From: Halomonas urumqiensis
GTDB lineage: Bacteria; Pseudomonadota; Gammaproteobacteria; Pseudomonadales; Halomonadaceae
NCBI RefSeq assembly: GCF_003028575.1
Contig: NZ_PYUD01000002.1
Span: 124,001-188,000 of the forward strand
DNA length: 64,000 nt
Direction: 5' to 3'
Below the pieces are notes generated by a model. It searched no databases. It saw only the letters and a program-made list of their open reading frames with translations, and was not told where the DNA came from. Below are positions 45,728-55,979 of the stretch, one piece after another. The translations under genes and the position numbers were made by a program. Position 1 is the stretch's first letter; each line of letters begins with the position of its first letter.

Positions 45728-46251
45728 CTACTGCCTCCTCTCGGCAATCCTGGCAACAGCGCCAGCGCCGACCAGGGGGTGTGTTCAATCCCAGACGATA
45801 GCAGACTTCCCCCCTCGCCCCCGAGTGCCCAAGCCCCTGTTTCCGGGCATTTTATTTTTTGTTTTTCCCATGCTCGCTTGGCGTTTTTCCTGCACGCCCC
45901 GGCTAAGGAAGCACTGAACAAATCGACGAGCGAGATGAAGCGCAAGGCGCACGGAGCACAGGAACCGGAGCATATGGGGTATATGTGAGGATTCCGCGCA
46001 CCGCGCAACGCAGCGATTCGCTCGCGCAGGCATTTGTGCAGTGTTTCCCTAACCGTCGCCACGTGGACATGGCGCCATGACGGTTTCCACCACCGTTCAT
46101 TCAATGCCGATTGGCCAACCATCGCCGAGCGCGAGACGATCGAGTGGACGCCAACAAAGTAACGCAATGATTTACCATTTATTCTCGACCTGTCATCTTC
46201 GTTAAAAGAACAGGTATAAGAACACGATGTTGGCAATGAGGAAGCACGACC
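45728..46251. other. Divergent intergenic region
   Basis: About 520 bases between the MDR gene and the GAF/PAS/GGDEF/EAL gene. It holds the fold-back element at 45901-46054 and an ACCTGT...ACAGGT inverted pair (46188-46215) close to the downstream gene. No gene is convincing. Confidence 0.5.
45901..46054. mobile_element. Non-coding fold-back element (MITE/REP-like), copy 2
   Basis: About 154 bp with terminal inverted repeats at 45901-45923 and 46032-46054 (19 of 23 positions pair), and partly complementary interior around GCATATGGGGTATATG. No open frame. It shares ordered motifs with 26398-26540: ACAAAT, ACGAGCGA and CAAGGCG on the left; GCGCAG-N3-TTTGT on the right. Confidence 0.6.
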
Positions 46252-48957
46252 ATGCAGGCAAGGATCGGTGCTGAGGACGCCTTTCGAAAGCTGGCCGAAG
46301 GGCTCGGCACGAGCGGTTCAGCGGGATTCTTCGACTCCCTCGTGGAACAGCTGGCGCGTATCCTGGATGTCGATCATGTGCTGATCGCAGCGGTGGAAAA
46401 TGGCACCGCCAGCACCCTTGCCGTGTGGTCGGACAATCAGCTGTCCCCCAATATCAGCTACCCGCTGGAGGGCACTCCCTGTGAATCCGTGGTCGGGTAT
46501 CAGGCCTGCCTGATCGAGCGCGATGTTCAGGGACGCTTTCCCGACGATCACCTGCTGGAAGCGCTAGGCGCGCAAAGCTATCTCGGCTTGCCACTGCAGG
46601 CGGTGGATGGTTCCACCATGGGCCTGATGGCGGTGCTGAAGAATTCGCCGATGCGGCCCGCCGGCCTCGAGGAAGAAATTCTGCGTATCGCGGCCACCCA
46701 GGCCAGCGCGGAGCTGGGCCGCAGGCAGGCCGAGGTCGCCCTGCAGGCAAGTGAGCTTGCGGCCAGGGAAAGCGAACGGCGGCTCGATACCCTGCTCAAC
46801 CACCTGCCGGGGATGGCCTATCGCTGCCTGAACGACCCCGAATGGACCATGCTGATTGTCAGCCAGGGAGCCAAGGAACTGACGGGCTATCCGGCCGAGG
46901 CACTGGTCGGCAGCCACTCGGCCTGCTACGCCAACCTGATCCACCCCGCCGACCGCGACCGCGTATTCGCTGACGTCCAGGCCGCGATCAACGCCCGCGA
47001 ACCCTTTCGAGTCATCTACCGGCTGATGCATGCCCATGACGGCACGCGCTGGATGTGGGAGCAGGGCCAGGCGATGTTCGACGCGCAGGGTAATGTGCTT
47101 CACCTGGAAGGCTTCATCACCGATATCACCGAGCAGCATGAGGCGCAGCGAGTGCAGGATGCCGTGGTGCGAATCGCCTCCACGGTGACCACCCGCCTCG
47201 GCGATGACTATTTTCACCAACTGCTGGCAAGCTTGATCCAGATTCTCGAAGCGGATGCCGGCTTCATCGCCCTGCTCGATGACAACGGCCCCTTGGATGA
47301 ACATTCCCGGGGCGATCGCCCGGCCTCCACCATGAGCATGATCAGCGGAATATCCGACACCAAGCGACTCGACAGCGTCACCTTCGCGATGGCCGGCACG
47401 CCTTGCGAACGAGTCATCGAAGAGGTCGAGACTATCGTCCAGAACGGCAGCGGCTTGCACCTGCCCGGCACTTCGCTGCATGCGTCCGCCTGGATCGGCC
47501 GTCGTCTGGATAACGCCCGGGGGGAGCCGATCGGGGTGATCATGGTGCTTTACCACCGTCCCCTCGACGCTAATTCTTTCGCCACCTCCGTGCTGCGAAT
47601 CCTTTCTACCGGTGCGGCCGCCGAACTGGAGCGCCGACGCGATCACCGCCGCATGCACCAGCTCGCCTACACCGATGGCACCACCGGGCTACCCAACCGG
47701 GTCCGCTTCATGGAAGACCTCACCCGGCTGCGACAGAAAGCCGAGAAGCAACAGCGCCCGTTGGCGTTGTTGCTGCTCGACATTCGGCGCTTCAAGGAAA
47801 TCAACGATATCCACGGCCATCAGGTCGGGGACCAGTTGCTGGCCACCGTGGCCGGACGGTTGCAACGCGCCATCGGCACCGAGGAAGTCTTGGCACGGCT
47901 CTCCGGTGACGAGTTCACCGTCCTGGTGCCGAAGGCCGACGAGGCGACCCTGCAAGGATGCCTTGCGCGCATGAGCGAGGCAATTTCGCGGCCCATCACG
48001 CTTGGGCATCGCCATTTTTCGCTTGAGGTCAGTATCGGCTCGGCGCTATATCCGGGCGATGCCGTGACGGCGGGTGAGCTGTTCAAGGCGGCCAGTATCG
48101 CCCTCTATCACGCCAAGCAACAGGATGCGGGAGTCTGCCCGTTCAATGAATCGATGACCCAGGCGCTGCAACGCCGCCAGCAGATGACCGAACGTCTGAA
48201 CCAGGCGCTCGACCAGGGTGCGCTGATGCTTTACTACCAGCCCCAGGTCGACCTGGCGAGCGGCCAGTTGACCGGCGCCGAAGCACTGTGTCGCTGGCAC
48301 GACCCCGAGTGGGGCTGGGTCAGTCCGGGCGAGTTCATACCGCTGGCCGAGGAGCGCGGCCTGATGCGACGACTGGGTGACTGGGTACTGCGGGAGGCGG
48401 CTCGCCAGATGACCGAATGGCGCCGGGCCGGGCGCGTGTTGCCCGGGCGCCTCTCGATCAATATTTCAGCGCAACAGTTCACCGACCCGCGGCTGGCCGA
48501 CCATATCGCCAGCCTTGCCTGCGATGTTCCCGCCTCGAGCATTGCCCTGGAGCTCACCGAAAGCGACTTCATGCGCGACCCGGAGCAGGCGGTGGGGATC
48601 ACCCGCGCCCTGCGCGATGCCGGCTACGCGCTGTCGATCGATGACTTCGGCACCGGTTACTCGTCACTCTCCTATTTACGCCAGTTCGATGTGGATACCT
48701 TGAAGATCGATATTTCGTTCGTGCGCGAGATGCTCGAAAGCCACCACGATCGGGCCATCGTCCAGACCATCATCGCCATGGCCAAGACCCTTGGCATGAA
48801 AACCGTGGCCGAGGGCGTGGAAACGCTCGAGCAGGCCGCCATGCTGGACCAGATGGGATGTCACCAGGCGCAAGGCTACCTGTTCGGCTACCCGCTGCCG
48901 GCCGAGGAATTCAGCGCTGCCTGGCGGGAATCCATGCAGCCCGCCGATGAGCCGTGA
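46252..48957 (+). CDS. GAF-PAS-GAF-GGDEF-EAL signalling protein
   Basis: 901-residue cytosolic c-di-GMP protein. GAF about residues 10-155, PAS/PAC about 180-300, second GAF about 305-460, GGDEF about 468-630 and EAL about 640-895. Cyclase motif is SGDEF (RLSGDEFTVL), a variant known in active and inactive proteins. EAL signatures look intact: EALCRW, NISAQQF, ELTESDF, IDDFGTGYSSL, KIDISFV and AEGVET. Most likely a regulated phosphodiesterase, possibly bifunctional. AGGAAG precedes the ATG. Both GAF domains have a similar GTPCE motif, suggesting duplicated sensing domains. Confidence 0.92.
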   Translation: MQARIGAEDAFRKLAEGLGTSGSAGFFDSLVEQLARILDVDHVLIAAVENGTASTLAVWSDNQLSPNISYPLEGTPCESVVGYQACLIERDVQGRFPDDHLLEALGAQSYLGLPLQAVDGSTMGLMAVLKNSPMRPAGLEEEILRIAATQASAELGRRQAEVALQASELAARESERRLDTLLNHLPGMAYRCLNDPEWTMLIVSQGAKELTGYPAEALVGSHSACYANLIHPADRDRVFADVQAAINAREPFRVIYRLMHAHDGTRWMWEQGQAMFDAQGNVLHLEGFITDITEQHEAQRVQDAVVRIASTVTTRLGDDYFHQLLASLIQILEADAGFIALLDDNGPLDEHSRGDRPASTMSMISGISDTKRLDSVTFAMAGTPCERVIEEVETIVQNGSGLHLPGTSLHASAWIGRRLDNARGEPIGVIMVLYHRPLDANSFATSVLRILSTGAAAELERRRDHRRMHQLAYTDGTTGLPNRVRFMEDLTRLRQKAEKQQRPLALLLLDIRRFKEINDIHGHQVGDQLLATVAGRLQRAIGTEEVLARLSGDEFTVLVPKADEATLQGCLARMSEAISRPITLGHRHFSLEVSIGSALYPGDAVTAGELFKAASIALYHAKQQDAGVCPFNESMTQALQRRQQMTERLNQALDQGALMLYYQPQVDLASGQLTGAEALCRWHDPEWGWVSPGEFIPLAEERGLMRRLGDWVLREAARQMTEWRRAGRVLPGRLSINISAQQFTDPRLADHIASLACDVPASSIALELTESDFMRDPEQAVGITRALRDAGYALSIDDFGTGYSSLSYLRQFDVDTLKIDISFVREMLESHHDRAIVQTIIAMAKTLGMKTVAEGVETLEQAAMLDQMGCHQAQGYLFGYPLPAEEFSAAWRESMQPADEP

Positions 48958-49015
48958 CGACCATTGCCATTGCTGCGCACTATGCACAGGCACCGGCACA
49001 CAGGCACCTGCCCCC

Positions 49016-50029
49016 TCAGCCCCCTTCGCTGGTAAACGCCTCGGTATCGATGTCCCCCTGTTGTGCCGCACCATAGCGCGCTCCCGCCACCTGGCCTGGC
49101 TGCATCATGGCGTTCAACCGAGTCAACGTCGAAGGCGAAAGCCTGAGCGACTGCGCCGCCAGGTTTTCACGCATGTGGTCGATGGATCGGCTGCCGGGTA
49201 TCGGCACGATGTCATCGCCCTGTGCCAGCAGCCAGGCCAGTGCCAGCTGCCCGGAGTTACAATCCAGGGAGCGGGCAAGGGCCTTGAGCTCCTCTAGCAA
49301 CGCCAGGTTGTGGGGAAAGTTCTCGGCCGAAAAGCGCGGCATACCACGGCGAATGTCGCCCTCTTCCAGAGTGGCCGGGTCCGCAACCGCACCGGCCAGA
49401 AAGCCCCGCCCCAGGGGGCTGAATGCCACCAGCGTCGTGTCCGCCTCGCGGCACGCCTCGATCAGCGCGATTTCGGGATTGCGCGTCCACAGCGAGTATT
49501 CGGACTGCACTGCCGCCACTGGATATTCAGACCGGGCACGGCGTAGGGTCGTGGCGGAGACTTCGGAAAGCCCAAGGGCATGAATCTTGCCCTCATCCAC
49601 CAGCCTTGCCAGCGCCCCGACGCTCTCCTCGATCGGTACCTGGCGATCCAGGCGGTGCAGGTAATAGAGATCCAGGTGATCGGTGTTCAGCCGTGAAAGG
49701 CTCGCCTCGCACTGCTGCCGGATGGTCGCCGGGCGGCCATCGATCACCCGCTGGCCACTCTCCGGGTCCATGGCCATGCCGCACTTGCTCGCCAGAAACA
49801 CCTCATCGCGCTTGCCGCGCAAGGCGCGCCCCACCAGCTGCTCATTGGCCGTGGCACCGTACAACGTGGCGGTATCGAAGTGGCGGTAGCCCATGTCGAA
49901 AGCGGCATCGAGCGCCCGCAGCGCCTCGGCTTCGGGTACTCGGGCGCCGTACCCATGCGAGAGATTCATGCAGCCCAGGCCAATCGGGGGTGAAGCCACG
50001 TGCTTCAAGCGAGCCAGTAACGTCGACAT
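49016..50029 (-). CDS. Aldo/keto reductase
   Basis: 337-residue NADPH-type aldo/keto reductase. The catalytic tetrad is visible: D52 and Y57 (HFDTATLYG), K82 (LASKCG) and H125 (LYYLHRLD). Late motif WLLAQGDDIVPIPGSRSIDH supports the AKR13/YajO-like group. GAGGA precedes the ATG. Substrate unknown; no pathway link with the flanking signalling genes. Confidence 0.92.
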   Translation of the reverse strand: MSTLLARLKHVASPPIGLGCMNLSHGYGARVPEAEALRALDAAFDMGYRHFDTATLYGATANEQLVGRALRGKRDEVFLASKCGMAMDPESGQRVIDGRPATIRQQCEASLSRLNTDHLDLYYLHRLDRQVPIEESVGALARLVDEGKIHALGLSEVSATTLRRARSEYPVAAVQSEYSLWTRNPEIALIEACREADTTLVAFSPLGRGFLAGAVADPATLEEGDIRRGMPRFSAENFPHNLALLEELKALARSLDCNSGQLALAWLLAQGDDIVPIPGSRSIDHMRENLAAQSLRLSPSTLTRLNAMMQPGQVAGARYGAAQQGDIDTEAFTSEGG

Positions 50030-50101
50030 GGGTGTCCTCTTATCGTGATGGTGTCATGCCATCATGCCGAGCGTTTACCGCTGACTGCAAGACGCCATCG
50101 C

Positions 50102-50128
50102 TTCAGTTTCCGCTTGCCGGGTCGATAG
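50102..50128 (+). promoter_or_regulatory. Possible FliA promoter for the chemoreceptor at 50210
   Basis: TTCAGTTT, 11 bases, GTCGATAG: 6 of 8 in each box with correct spacing. Weaker than the other FliA sites but well placed. Confidence 0.5.
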
Positions 50129-50209
50129 TCATGACAAGTGGTGTCTGAATACCCACGGTCAGATGATGCGTACCCAAAGGCCGCAAGTGCATGTCAGGAA
50201 GGTGAGGCA

Positions 50210-51886
50210 ATGATGAACCAACTACATAAGATAAGCGTGAAATATACGATGGCATTTCTTCTCATCGCCCTCTCGCTATTGAGCGTGGTGATCGTGGATA
50301 CCCTGCTGGTTCAGTCCATACGAGAACGCATGGTCGCTTTCAGTAGTTCCTTCAACCCGGCAGTGTCTGCGGTACTCAATGCGGATCGCGACCTCTACCA
50401 GGCGCGTGCCGCCGAACTCGAGGTGCTTCGCACACAAGCCGGCAGCCAGGCCGCTCAGGCCCAATATGACGATTACCGTGAGAATGCCCAGCAGGCCTAT
50501 GATCGGATGCATGACTTCCTGTCATTACTCGAAGCCTATCCGCTTGTCTCACAGGGACTTGGAGACTTCGAACAACGCTTCACCGAGTGGCAGCAAGCCT
50601 CGCAAACCGTCTTCGAGTTGCATGCAGACGGTGACACGGCATCCGCGGCATCGCAGTTGGGGAGCGAATCACTGACCACGTTCAACGCCTTGCGAGAGCT
50701 CTATAACACTGCCGGGGAAAGTGCCGACGCACGAGGCCTGGCACTGGAACAACAAACGCTTTCGGAAGTTGCCGCGCAACAACGCTGGGTCATTGCCTTC
50801 ACCGTGCTGGTGCTTCTCGCCACGCTTGCCATCGCCCTGATCGGACCGAAACTGATGTCTCGTGCGCTCACCCAGGTCAGTGGCCGAATTCGCGATATCA
50901 CCAAGGGTGAAGGGGACTTGACCGCAAGGATCAATAGCCAGCGTCGCGACGAGATCGGCGAGTTGGCGCGCGAATTCGATGCATTCATCGCGCGCATGGA
51001 CAACAGCTTCCAGGCCGTCAGAAGCGGGGCGTTCAATGTCAACCGCGCGGCCGGCGAGATCGCCGCCGGCAGTGAAGAGCTGGCGTCACGGACCGAACAG
51101 CAAGCGTCCGCCCTGCAGGAAACCGCCTCCAGCATGGAGGAGATGTCATCGATCGTCAGACAGAACAGCGAGTCGGCAAGCAACGCCGACTCGCTTTCAA
51201 GCCTGGCGGCCGAGAAGGCTGACGTCAGCACGCGTGACGTCAACCTGACGGTCGAGCTGATGCGCGAGCTGGAGGTCAGTTCACGCAAGGTTGGCGAAAT
51301 CATCGAGGTCATCGATTCGATCGCCTTCCAGACCAACATTCTGGCCCTCAACGCCTCGGTGGAAGCCGCCAGGGCCGGAGACCACGGCAAGGGGTTTGCG
51401 GTCGTGGCAAGCGAAGTCCGTAATCTGGCCAGCCGAACGGCTGATTCCTCCAAGGAGATCCGCCTGATGATCGAGGAGATTTCCCAGCGAATCGCCAGCG
51501 GTGCCGAACAGGCGGGACGCAGCGGCGAAGGCATCCAGGAAACGGTGGAGGCAATCCGCCAGGTGTCAGGCTTGATGAACGAGATATCGCTTGCGGTGCG
51601 TGAGCAAGAAGCCGGTATCCAGCAGGTCGGCACGGCGGTCACGCAGATGGATTCCGCCACCCAGCAAAACGTCACGCTGGTCTCCCAGACCAGCCGCTCG
51701 TCCTCCTCCTTGAAAGAGGAAGCCACTCAACTCACGCAACTCGTCAGCGCATTCAAGCTCAGCGGGGGCCAGCACGCGGCGCAAGCGGATACGTTTGCCC
51801 TGCCCCAACCCACCACGCAGCGTGATAGCGTATCCAAAAGCCAGCACAAAGCACGCAACGAAGAACCCGAATGGGAAGCCTTCTGA
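50210..51886 (+). CDS. Methyl-accepting chemotaxis protein
   Basis: Transmembrane chemoreceptor, 558 residues from ATG 50210 (Met25 of the open frame; ATG 50213 is adjacent). TM1 near residues 12-32, periplasmic four-helix-type domain, TM2 near residues 188-208, HAMP, then the signalling hairpin with [30 protein letters not shown]. The C-terminus ends EWEAF, resembling the CheR/CheB tether pentapeptide. Ligand unknown. Preceded by a weak FliA site. Confidence 0.94.
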   Translation: MMNQLHKISVKYTMAFLLIALSLLSVVIVDTLLVQSIRERMVAFSSSFNPAVSAVLNADRDLYQARAAELEVLRTQAGSQAAQAQYDDYRENAQQAYDRMHDFLSLLEAYPLVSQGLGDFEQRFTEWQQASQTVFELHADGDTASAASQLGSESLTTFNALRELYNTAGESADARGLALEQQTLSEVAAQQRWVIAFTVLVLLATLAIALIGPKLMSRALTQVSGRIRDITKGEGDLTARINSQRRDEIGELAREFDAFIARMDNSFQAVRSGAFNVNRAAGEIAAGSEELASRTEQQASALQETASSMEEMSSIVRQNSESASNADSLSSLAAEKADVSTRDVNLTVELMRELEVSSRKVGEIIEVIDSIAFQTNILALNASVEAARAGDHGKGFAVVASEVRNLASRTADSSKEIRLMIEEISQRIASGAEQAGRSGEGIQETVEAIRQVSGLMNEISLAVREQEAGIQQVGTAVTQMDSATQQNVTLVSQTSRSSSSLKEEATQLTQLVSAFKLSGGQHAAQADTFALPQPTTQRDSVSKSQHKARNEEPEWEAF

Positions 51887-52103
51887 GGTAGCAGGTCCTT
51901 GTCCAGCGTCGGAATCAAGCGTTCACGCCGGGGGCAGTGGCCCGCTGCCCTGCGGTCATGCTGGCCGTGTCGCTTTCCATCCTGGCGATGCAGCTGACCC
52001 ATAGCGTGCCCCCGCCCGACGCTGCCACCACCGACCGCAAGGGAGCTCCTCCCAACCGGATACTGGCGTGCAATCTTGAGTCGCTGGTGAAGCTGACGAG
52101 TGA

Positions 52104-53849
52104 CTAAGCTACCTTGATGACCTTCACACCGTAGTCCGACGGATTGACGATATCTTCGAGCTTACCGATCTGCGAGAAATCCGTCTTGGTGATCACATTG
52201 CTGATATTGGTATCAGGAAAGCGAAGGTTTTTGACGAGATGGACCTGGATGGGCATTCCCTTGCCGTCGATGTCCATCACCCAGGCAAGAAACCCACCCG
52301 AGAACTTGGCCAGACTACCGATCGGATAGAGGCCGTACACTTGGATATACTCGACCAGTACCGTCTTGTCATAGGCGATGTCCGCCTCATGGATGCGGCG
52401 ATAGGCATCGAGAGGTGAACGAGGTGGCACGCCGTTGCGCGCATGCATCAGCTTGTTGATCGCCTTGATGACAGCCACCAGCCGAATCAGCTCGGTGAGC
52501 TGCCCGCTCCGCTTACCCGTTGGGTAGCCGGAACCATCCAGGCGTTCGTTGGCATTCTCGATGACATCGCGGCAGGTGGGGCTTGGCTCCCAGCCCAGTT
52601 GATGCAGCTTTTCGCATAGCGCACCGACATGGCCTCTGAGAATCGCCTTCTGTGACGGACTCATGTTCACCTTGAGTGACGGCAACGCCGCACTGACCAG
52701 CAGTGGCTTGCCCATGGTGTGCAGCAGCCCACCCAGCACGGCCTCGCGCACCTGGGAGTCATGGGGATCACGGCTCAGCATGAAATCAGCCAACTGGCTG
52801 GCGACCTGGACAGCATGCCTGACCCAGTCCGGCTCGTCGCGCAGGAATACCAGAGCATACAACAGGGCCTTGCGGTCCCGTTCCACCAGATAGAGCAAGG
52901 TGTCGACGCAATCGTAGAAGAACTCGCCAGGGAACAGATTGCGGGTCTTCATGTACATCAACCCCACCTGGAGCTGATGCGCCACGTCCATCACACCGCG
53001 TTCCATCGGCGATTGCCGAGCGCGCTTCTCCCGGTCCTGGGCCTCTCGCTGCAGAATCTTCTTCTCCTTGGCGCCTGGTATGAACAGGGGGGAATGATAC
53101 GTCAGCTTGTCGTTGGCCCCGGTACGGTAGGCGGCCTCTCGCTCCGCCTCATTCACGTACCGAAACAGCGCTTCTGTCTGGGAGGTCGACAGATTGATGA
53201 ACTGAATACCGACCGCCGCATAGCCATGGTTACCGAAGGGGCGGACATGGCGGATCTTGCCCTGCGCAAAGAAGCTCTCGCCGTTGGGAAACTCCAGCGT
53301 CACGCCTGGGACGTCCTGATCAACGCTGATCGCGATGCTCTCCGCGAGGTCGATGTCGGCCAGGCAGCCACCCACCGACAGGTTGCGCAGTCTGCCCGGT
53401 ATGCTGAGCTCATGCAGGTAGACTTCGAGACCGACGCGGGCCTGCATGCCGAGAATAAAGGGAATGCGGACCGCGCCCCGGGTTTCCTGGACGAAGACCG
53501 ACTCCGGGAGCTGGCACTCCAGCCGATACAGCGTGCTATCGGTCTTCAGCAGCTTGGCGGGAATGTTACTGAGAGTGTAGGTCTCGCGCTCGATGGATTG
53601 CGGTCCCTTCAGGGCCTCGAGGTCGAAGCTCAGACCGCCGCTGGCCAGGTACCGCTCGATATCCGGCCCGGCGTACTCCACTTCCAGCACCAGGTATCCG
53701 GTACTCAGGTCCAGCTCCACCACCTCCGCCTTCAAGGCGAAGGGCATATCCTTGGCGTAGACGGACAGCTCATGGGCATGCTGAAGCAGTGAACGGATCA
53801 CGCCAGCCGAGGGATTTTCGTATTGAGCCGGGTGGGCCATCTGCGACAC
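52104..53849 (-). CDS. PilZ domain fused to a degenerate HD-GYP domain
   Basis: 581 residues. An N-terminal YcgR-like region precedes a PilZ domain (about 120-235) with both c-di-GMP motifs: RxxxR as RGAVR (124-128) and NxSxxG as NLSVGG (156-161). A charged linker follows, then an HD-GYP-like domain (about 285-560). The HD pair is HT (HTMGK, 377-381) and the HHE before DGSGYP (438-443) is NANE, so metal binding and hydrolysis are doubtful. The protein likely binds c-di-GMP through PilZ and uses the HD-GYP part as a scaffold. It sits between two chemoreceptors, which suggests a motility role. Not FliA-preceded as far as I can see. Confidence 0.87.
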   Translation of the reverse strand: MSQMAHPAQYENPSAGVIRSLLQHAHELSVYAKDMPFALKAEVVELDLSTGYLVLEVEYAGPDIERYLASGGLSFDLEALKGPQSIERETYTLSNIPAKLLKTDSTLYRLECQLPESVFVQETRGAVRIPFILGMQARVGLEVYLHELSIPGRLRNLSVGGCLADIDLAESIAISVDQDVPGVTLEFPNGESFFAQGKIRHVRPFGNHGYAAVGIQFINLSTSQTEALFRYVNEAEREAAYRTGANDKLTYHSPLFIPGAKEKKILQREAQDREKRARQSPMERGVMDVAHQLQVGLMYMKTRNLFPGEFFYDCVDTLLYLVERDRKALLYALVFLRDEPDWVRHAVQVASQLADFMLSRDPHDSQVREAVLGGLLHTMGKPLLVSAALPSLKVNMSPSQKAILRGHVGALCEKLHQLGWEPSPTCRDVIENANERLDGSGYPTGKRSGQLTELIRLVAVIKAINKLMHARNGVPPRSPLDAYRRIHEADIAYDKTVLVEYIQVYGLYPIGSLAKFSGGFLAWVMDIDGKGMPIQVHLVKNLRFPDTNISNVITKTDFSQIGKLEDIVNPSDYGVKVIKVA

Positions 53850-54089
53850 CTGCGCATGGGATATGGATTTTAATTAAATTATATCAACAACATATATCCT
53901 TTCTTTTACATGCACACTATATACGCTTTATTTAGCAGAGCAATCGATTCGATAGATAATGCCTAATTGCAATCCGCATTGGCCTGCTGCGTATTGGGCC
54001 GACGGTGTCACCGAAAGCATCGGGGGCGGGAAAACGTCGAATCGATTGGACCGCGCCTTCTGTCTGTCAGGCTGCCGGATGCTTCCACC

Positions 54090-54118
54090 AGCAAGGACGC
54101 CATTGCGGCGTCCCTGCT
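54090..54118 (-). terminator. Hairpin downstream of the chemoreceptor at 54137
   Basis: AGCAAGGACGCC pairs with GGCGTCCCTGCT with one mismatch around ATTGC. No T-run. Possible terminator for the minus-strand receptor. Confidence 0.45.
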
Positions 54119-54136
54119 CACACAGCGTTGGGTGCC

Positions 54137-55879
54137 TCAGAAGGACTCCCACTCCTCCACCTCATGCCGAGGTCTTTCGTACTTATGATGTTCCCCATTG
54201 GCGTTCGAGTTGCCTGTGGCCTTGCGTGGCTGCCGACTCTCCTGAGGTGTGGCCCCCAAGAGCGCTTGACCATCGCTGGCAGGCGTTTCCTTCGCCTTGC
54301 CGGAGGGGAGCGGGCGCACCGGTGACCCGCCCGCTTCACGGAGCTGGAAAGTGCCTACCAGATCCGCCAGGCGAACGGCCTCGTCTTCCAGCGAGGCGGC
54401 GGCGGTGCTGGTCTGCTCGACCAGAGAGACGTTCTGCTGGGTAGCACTGTCCATCTGATTGACAGCGGTCGTTACCTGGCTGATGCCGCTTTCCTGCTCC
54501 TGCACGGCATTCAGGATCTCCTGCATCATCGCCGAGACCTGCTGGATCGACTGCATGGTGGCTTCCATTTCCTCGCGCGTCTGGCCTGATTGCTCGGCGC
54601 CGGCGGCAATATTCTGGGTGATCTCCTCGATAATGGTGCGGATTTCCTTGGAGGAATCCGTGGATTTTGCCGCCAGCTTGCGTACCTCGTCTGCCACCAC
54701 CGCGAAGCCCCGGCCATGCTCACCGGCTCTGGCGGCCTCAACCGACGCATTCAAGGCCAGCAGATTGGTCTGGAAGGCAATGTCTTCGATGGTGCCGATG
54801 ATGTCCTGTACCCGACGAGAACTGGCTTCCATGGTTTCCATCAGTTGCGAGGTGCGGATAACGGCTTCGCGGGAATCGCTGGCCTTGTCGACCGTCTCTT
54901 CGCTGAGCTGGCTGGCCGACGTGGCGGACTCACTGGTCTGGCGCACGGTGGAGTTCATCTCCTCCATGCTGGTCGCCGTTTCCTGCAGAGCGGAGGCCTG
55001 TTCTTCGGTACGGCTTGCCAGGTCCTCGCTGCCAGCCGCTATCTCTCGCGAACTGTGTGCCACTTGATTACCGCTCTGACGCAGCAAGCCAATGATGTCG
55101 ATCAGACGGGCTTGCATCCCCTGCAACGCCTGGTTCAGGGCGCTGATCTCGTTCCGTCCACGAATCTCGATCTGGTTGGTGAGATCCCCCTTGGCGATCT
55201 GTGTACATATCTTGCCGGCGCGCCTGAGTGGCGCCACCAGCAGCTTCTGCACGCCGACATAGGCCAGTAGGGTCAACAAGGCGATCACCAGCAGAAGAGC
55301 CGCCGTCACCATGATGGACTGCTGCACGCTGTTGTTGGCGTCTACCTTCATCTCATCGGCGCGCTGCTCGGCGTAACCCGCAAACGCGCGCACGCTTTCG
55401 GAGAAGGCTGGGCCTAGAGCGGTTAGCCGCTGGTTTTCCTGTTGCACCTCGGCGACATCATCACTTTCAATGGCGTCAACCAGCTCTGGTGTAATCATCG
55501 CTTCGAAGCCCTCCACCACGGCTTCAAAGTAGGGGTAGCGACGCTGAGAGGACGTGATATCGATTCCCTGAAACTCCTCAAACCAGCTTCTGGTGCGCCT
55601 GAGACTCTCTTGCGTCTGGTCGAGAGCCGTCGCGGCCATCTCATCGTCGCCGCGCCGTGAGAACTCTGCATAGCGCGCCATGCGGAGTCGCATCTCCAGG
55701 AGGTTTGATTCCATGCGATTGGCGGTGTTGGCCTGATCGACGCTGATCTCCGCCAATTCGTTGATGTCGCTTTCGAGGGCAAGCTGACCACGGATAGACA
55801 CCGCGCCGATGATCGCCGTCATACCAACCATGATCAGCAACAGAATGGTCAGGAGTGCCTTCAATGTGATGTTTCTCAT
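54137..55879 (-). CDS. Methyl-accepting chemotaxis protein
   Basis: Chemoreceptor, 580 residues from [13 protein letters not shown] (GAGGA upstream). TM1 near residues 7-28, 4HB_MCP-like periplasmic domain, TM2 near residues 190-210, HAMP, and the signalling tip [38 protein letters not shown] long polar tail ends EWESF, like the other receptor. Strong FliA promoter upstream. Ligand unknown. Confidence 0.95.
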   Translation of the reverse strand: MRNITLKALLTILLLIMVGMTAIIGAVSIRGQLALESDINELAEISVDQANTANRMESNLLEMRLRMARYAEFSRRGDDEMAATALDQTQESLRRTRSWFEEFQGIDITSSQRRYPYFEAVVEGFEAMITPELVDAIESDDVAEVQQENQRLTALGPAFSESVRAFAGYAEQRADEMKVDANNSVQQSIMVTAALLLVIALLTLLAYVGVQKLLVAPLRRAGKICTQIAKGDLTNQIEIRGRNEISALNQALQGMQARLIDIIGLLRQSGNQVAHSSREIAAGSEDLASRTEEQASALQETATSMEEMNSTVRQTSESATSASQLSEETVDKASDSREAVIRTSQLMETMEASSRRVQDIIGTIEDIAFQTNLLALNASVEAARAGEHGRGFAVVADEVRKLAAKSTDSSKEIRTIIEEITQNIAAGAEQSGQTREEMEATMQSIQQVSAMMQEILNAVQEQESGISQVTTAVNQMDSATQQNVSLVEQTSTAAASLEDEAVRLADLVGTFQLREAGGSPVRPLPSGKAKETPASDGQALLGATPQESRQPRKATGNSNANGEHHKYERPRHEVEEWESF

Positions 55880-55952
55880 GCCATCCTCTTTTATATATAT
55901 AGAACTTGAGATGATCACTTCATAATGACGCTGACCTCCCCTGGAACAGTAG

Positions 55953-55979
55953 GTATCGGCTTTTCTTTATAGTTCTTTA
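55953..55979 (-). promoter_or_regulatory. FliA (sigma-28) promoter of the chemoreceptor at 54137
   Basis: On the minus strand: TAAAGAAC, 11 bases, GCCGATAC. Near-consensus, about 75 bases upstream of the ATG. Confidence 0.82.

Noticed and set aside
51958..52107. Possible 49-residue peptide (MLAVSLSILAMQLTHSV...)
   Set aside because: Short, no good ribosome-binding site, ends on the PilZ gene stop and has no recognised relative. Too weak to call; the 51887-52103 space otherwise holds only a weak GGGCAG/CTGCCC hairpin.
53850..54136. FliA promoter for the PilZ/HD-GYP gene
   Set aside because: The A+T-rich upstream region has TAAAG-like and TATAAT-like pieces, but no box pair at correct spacing.
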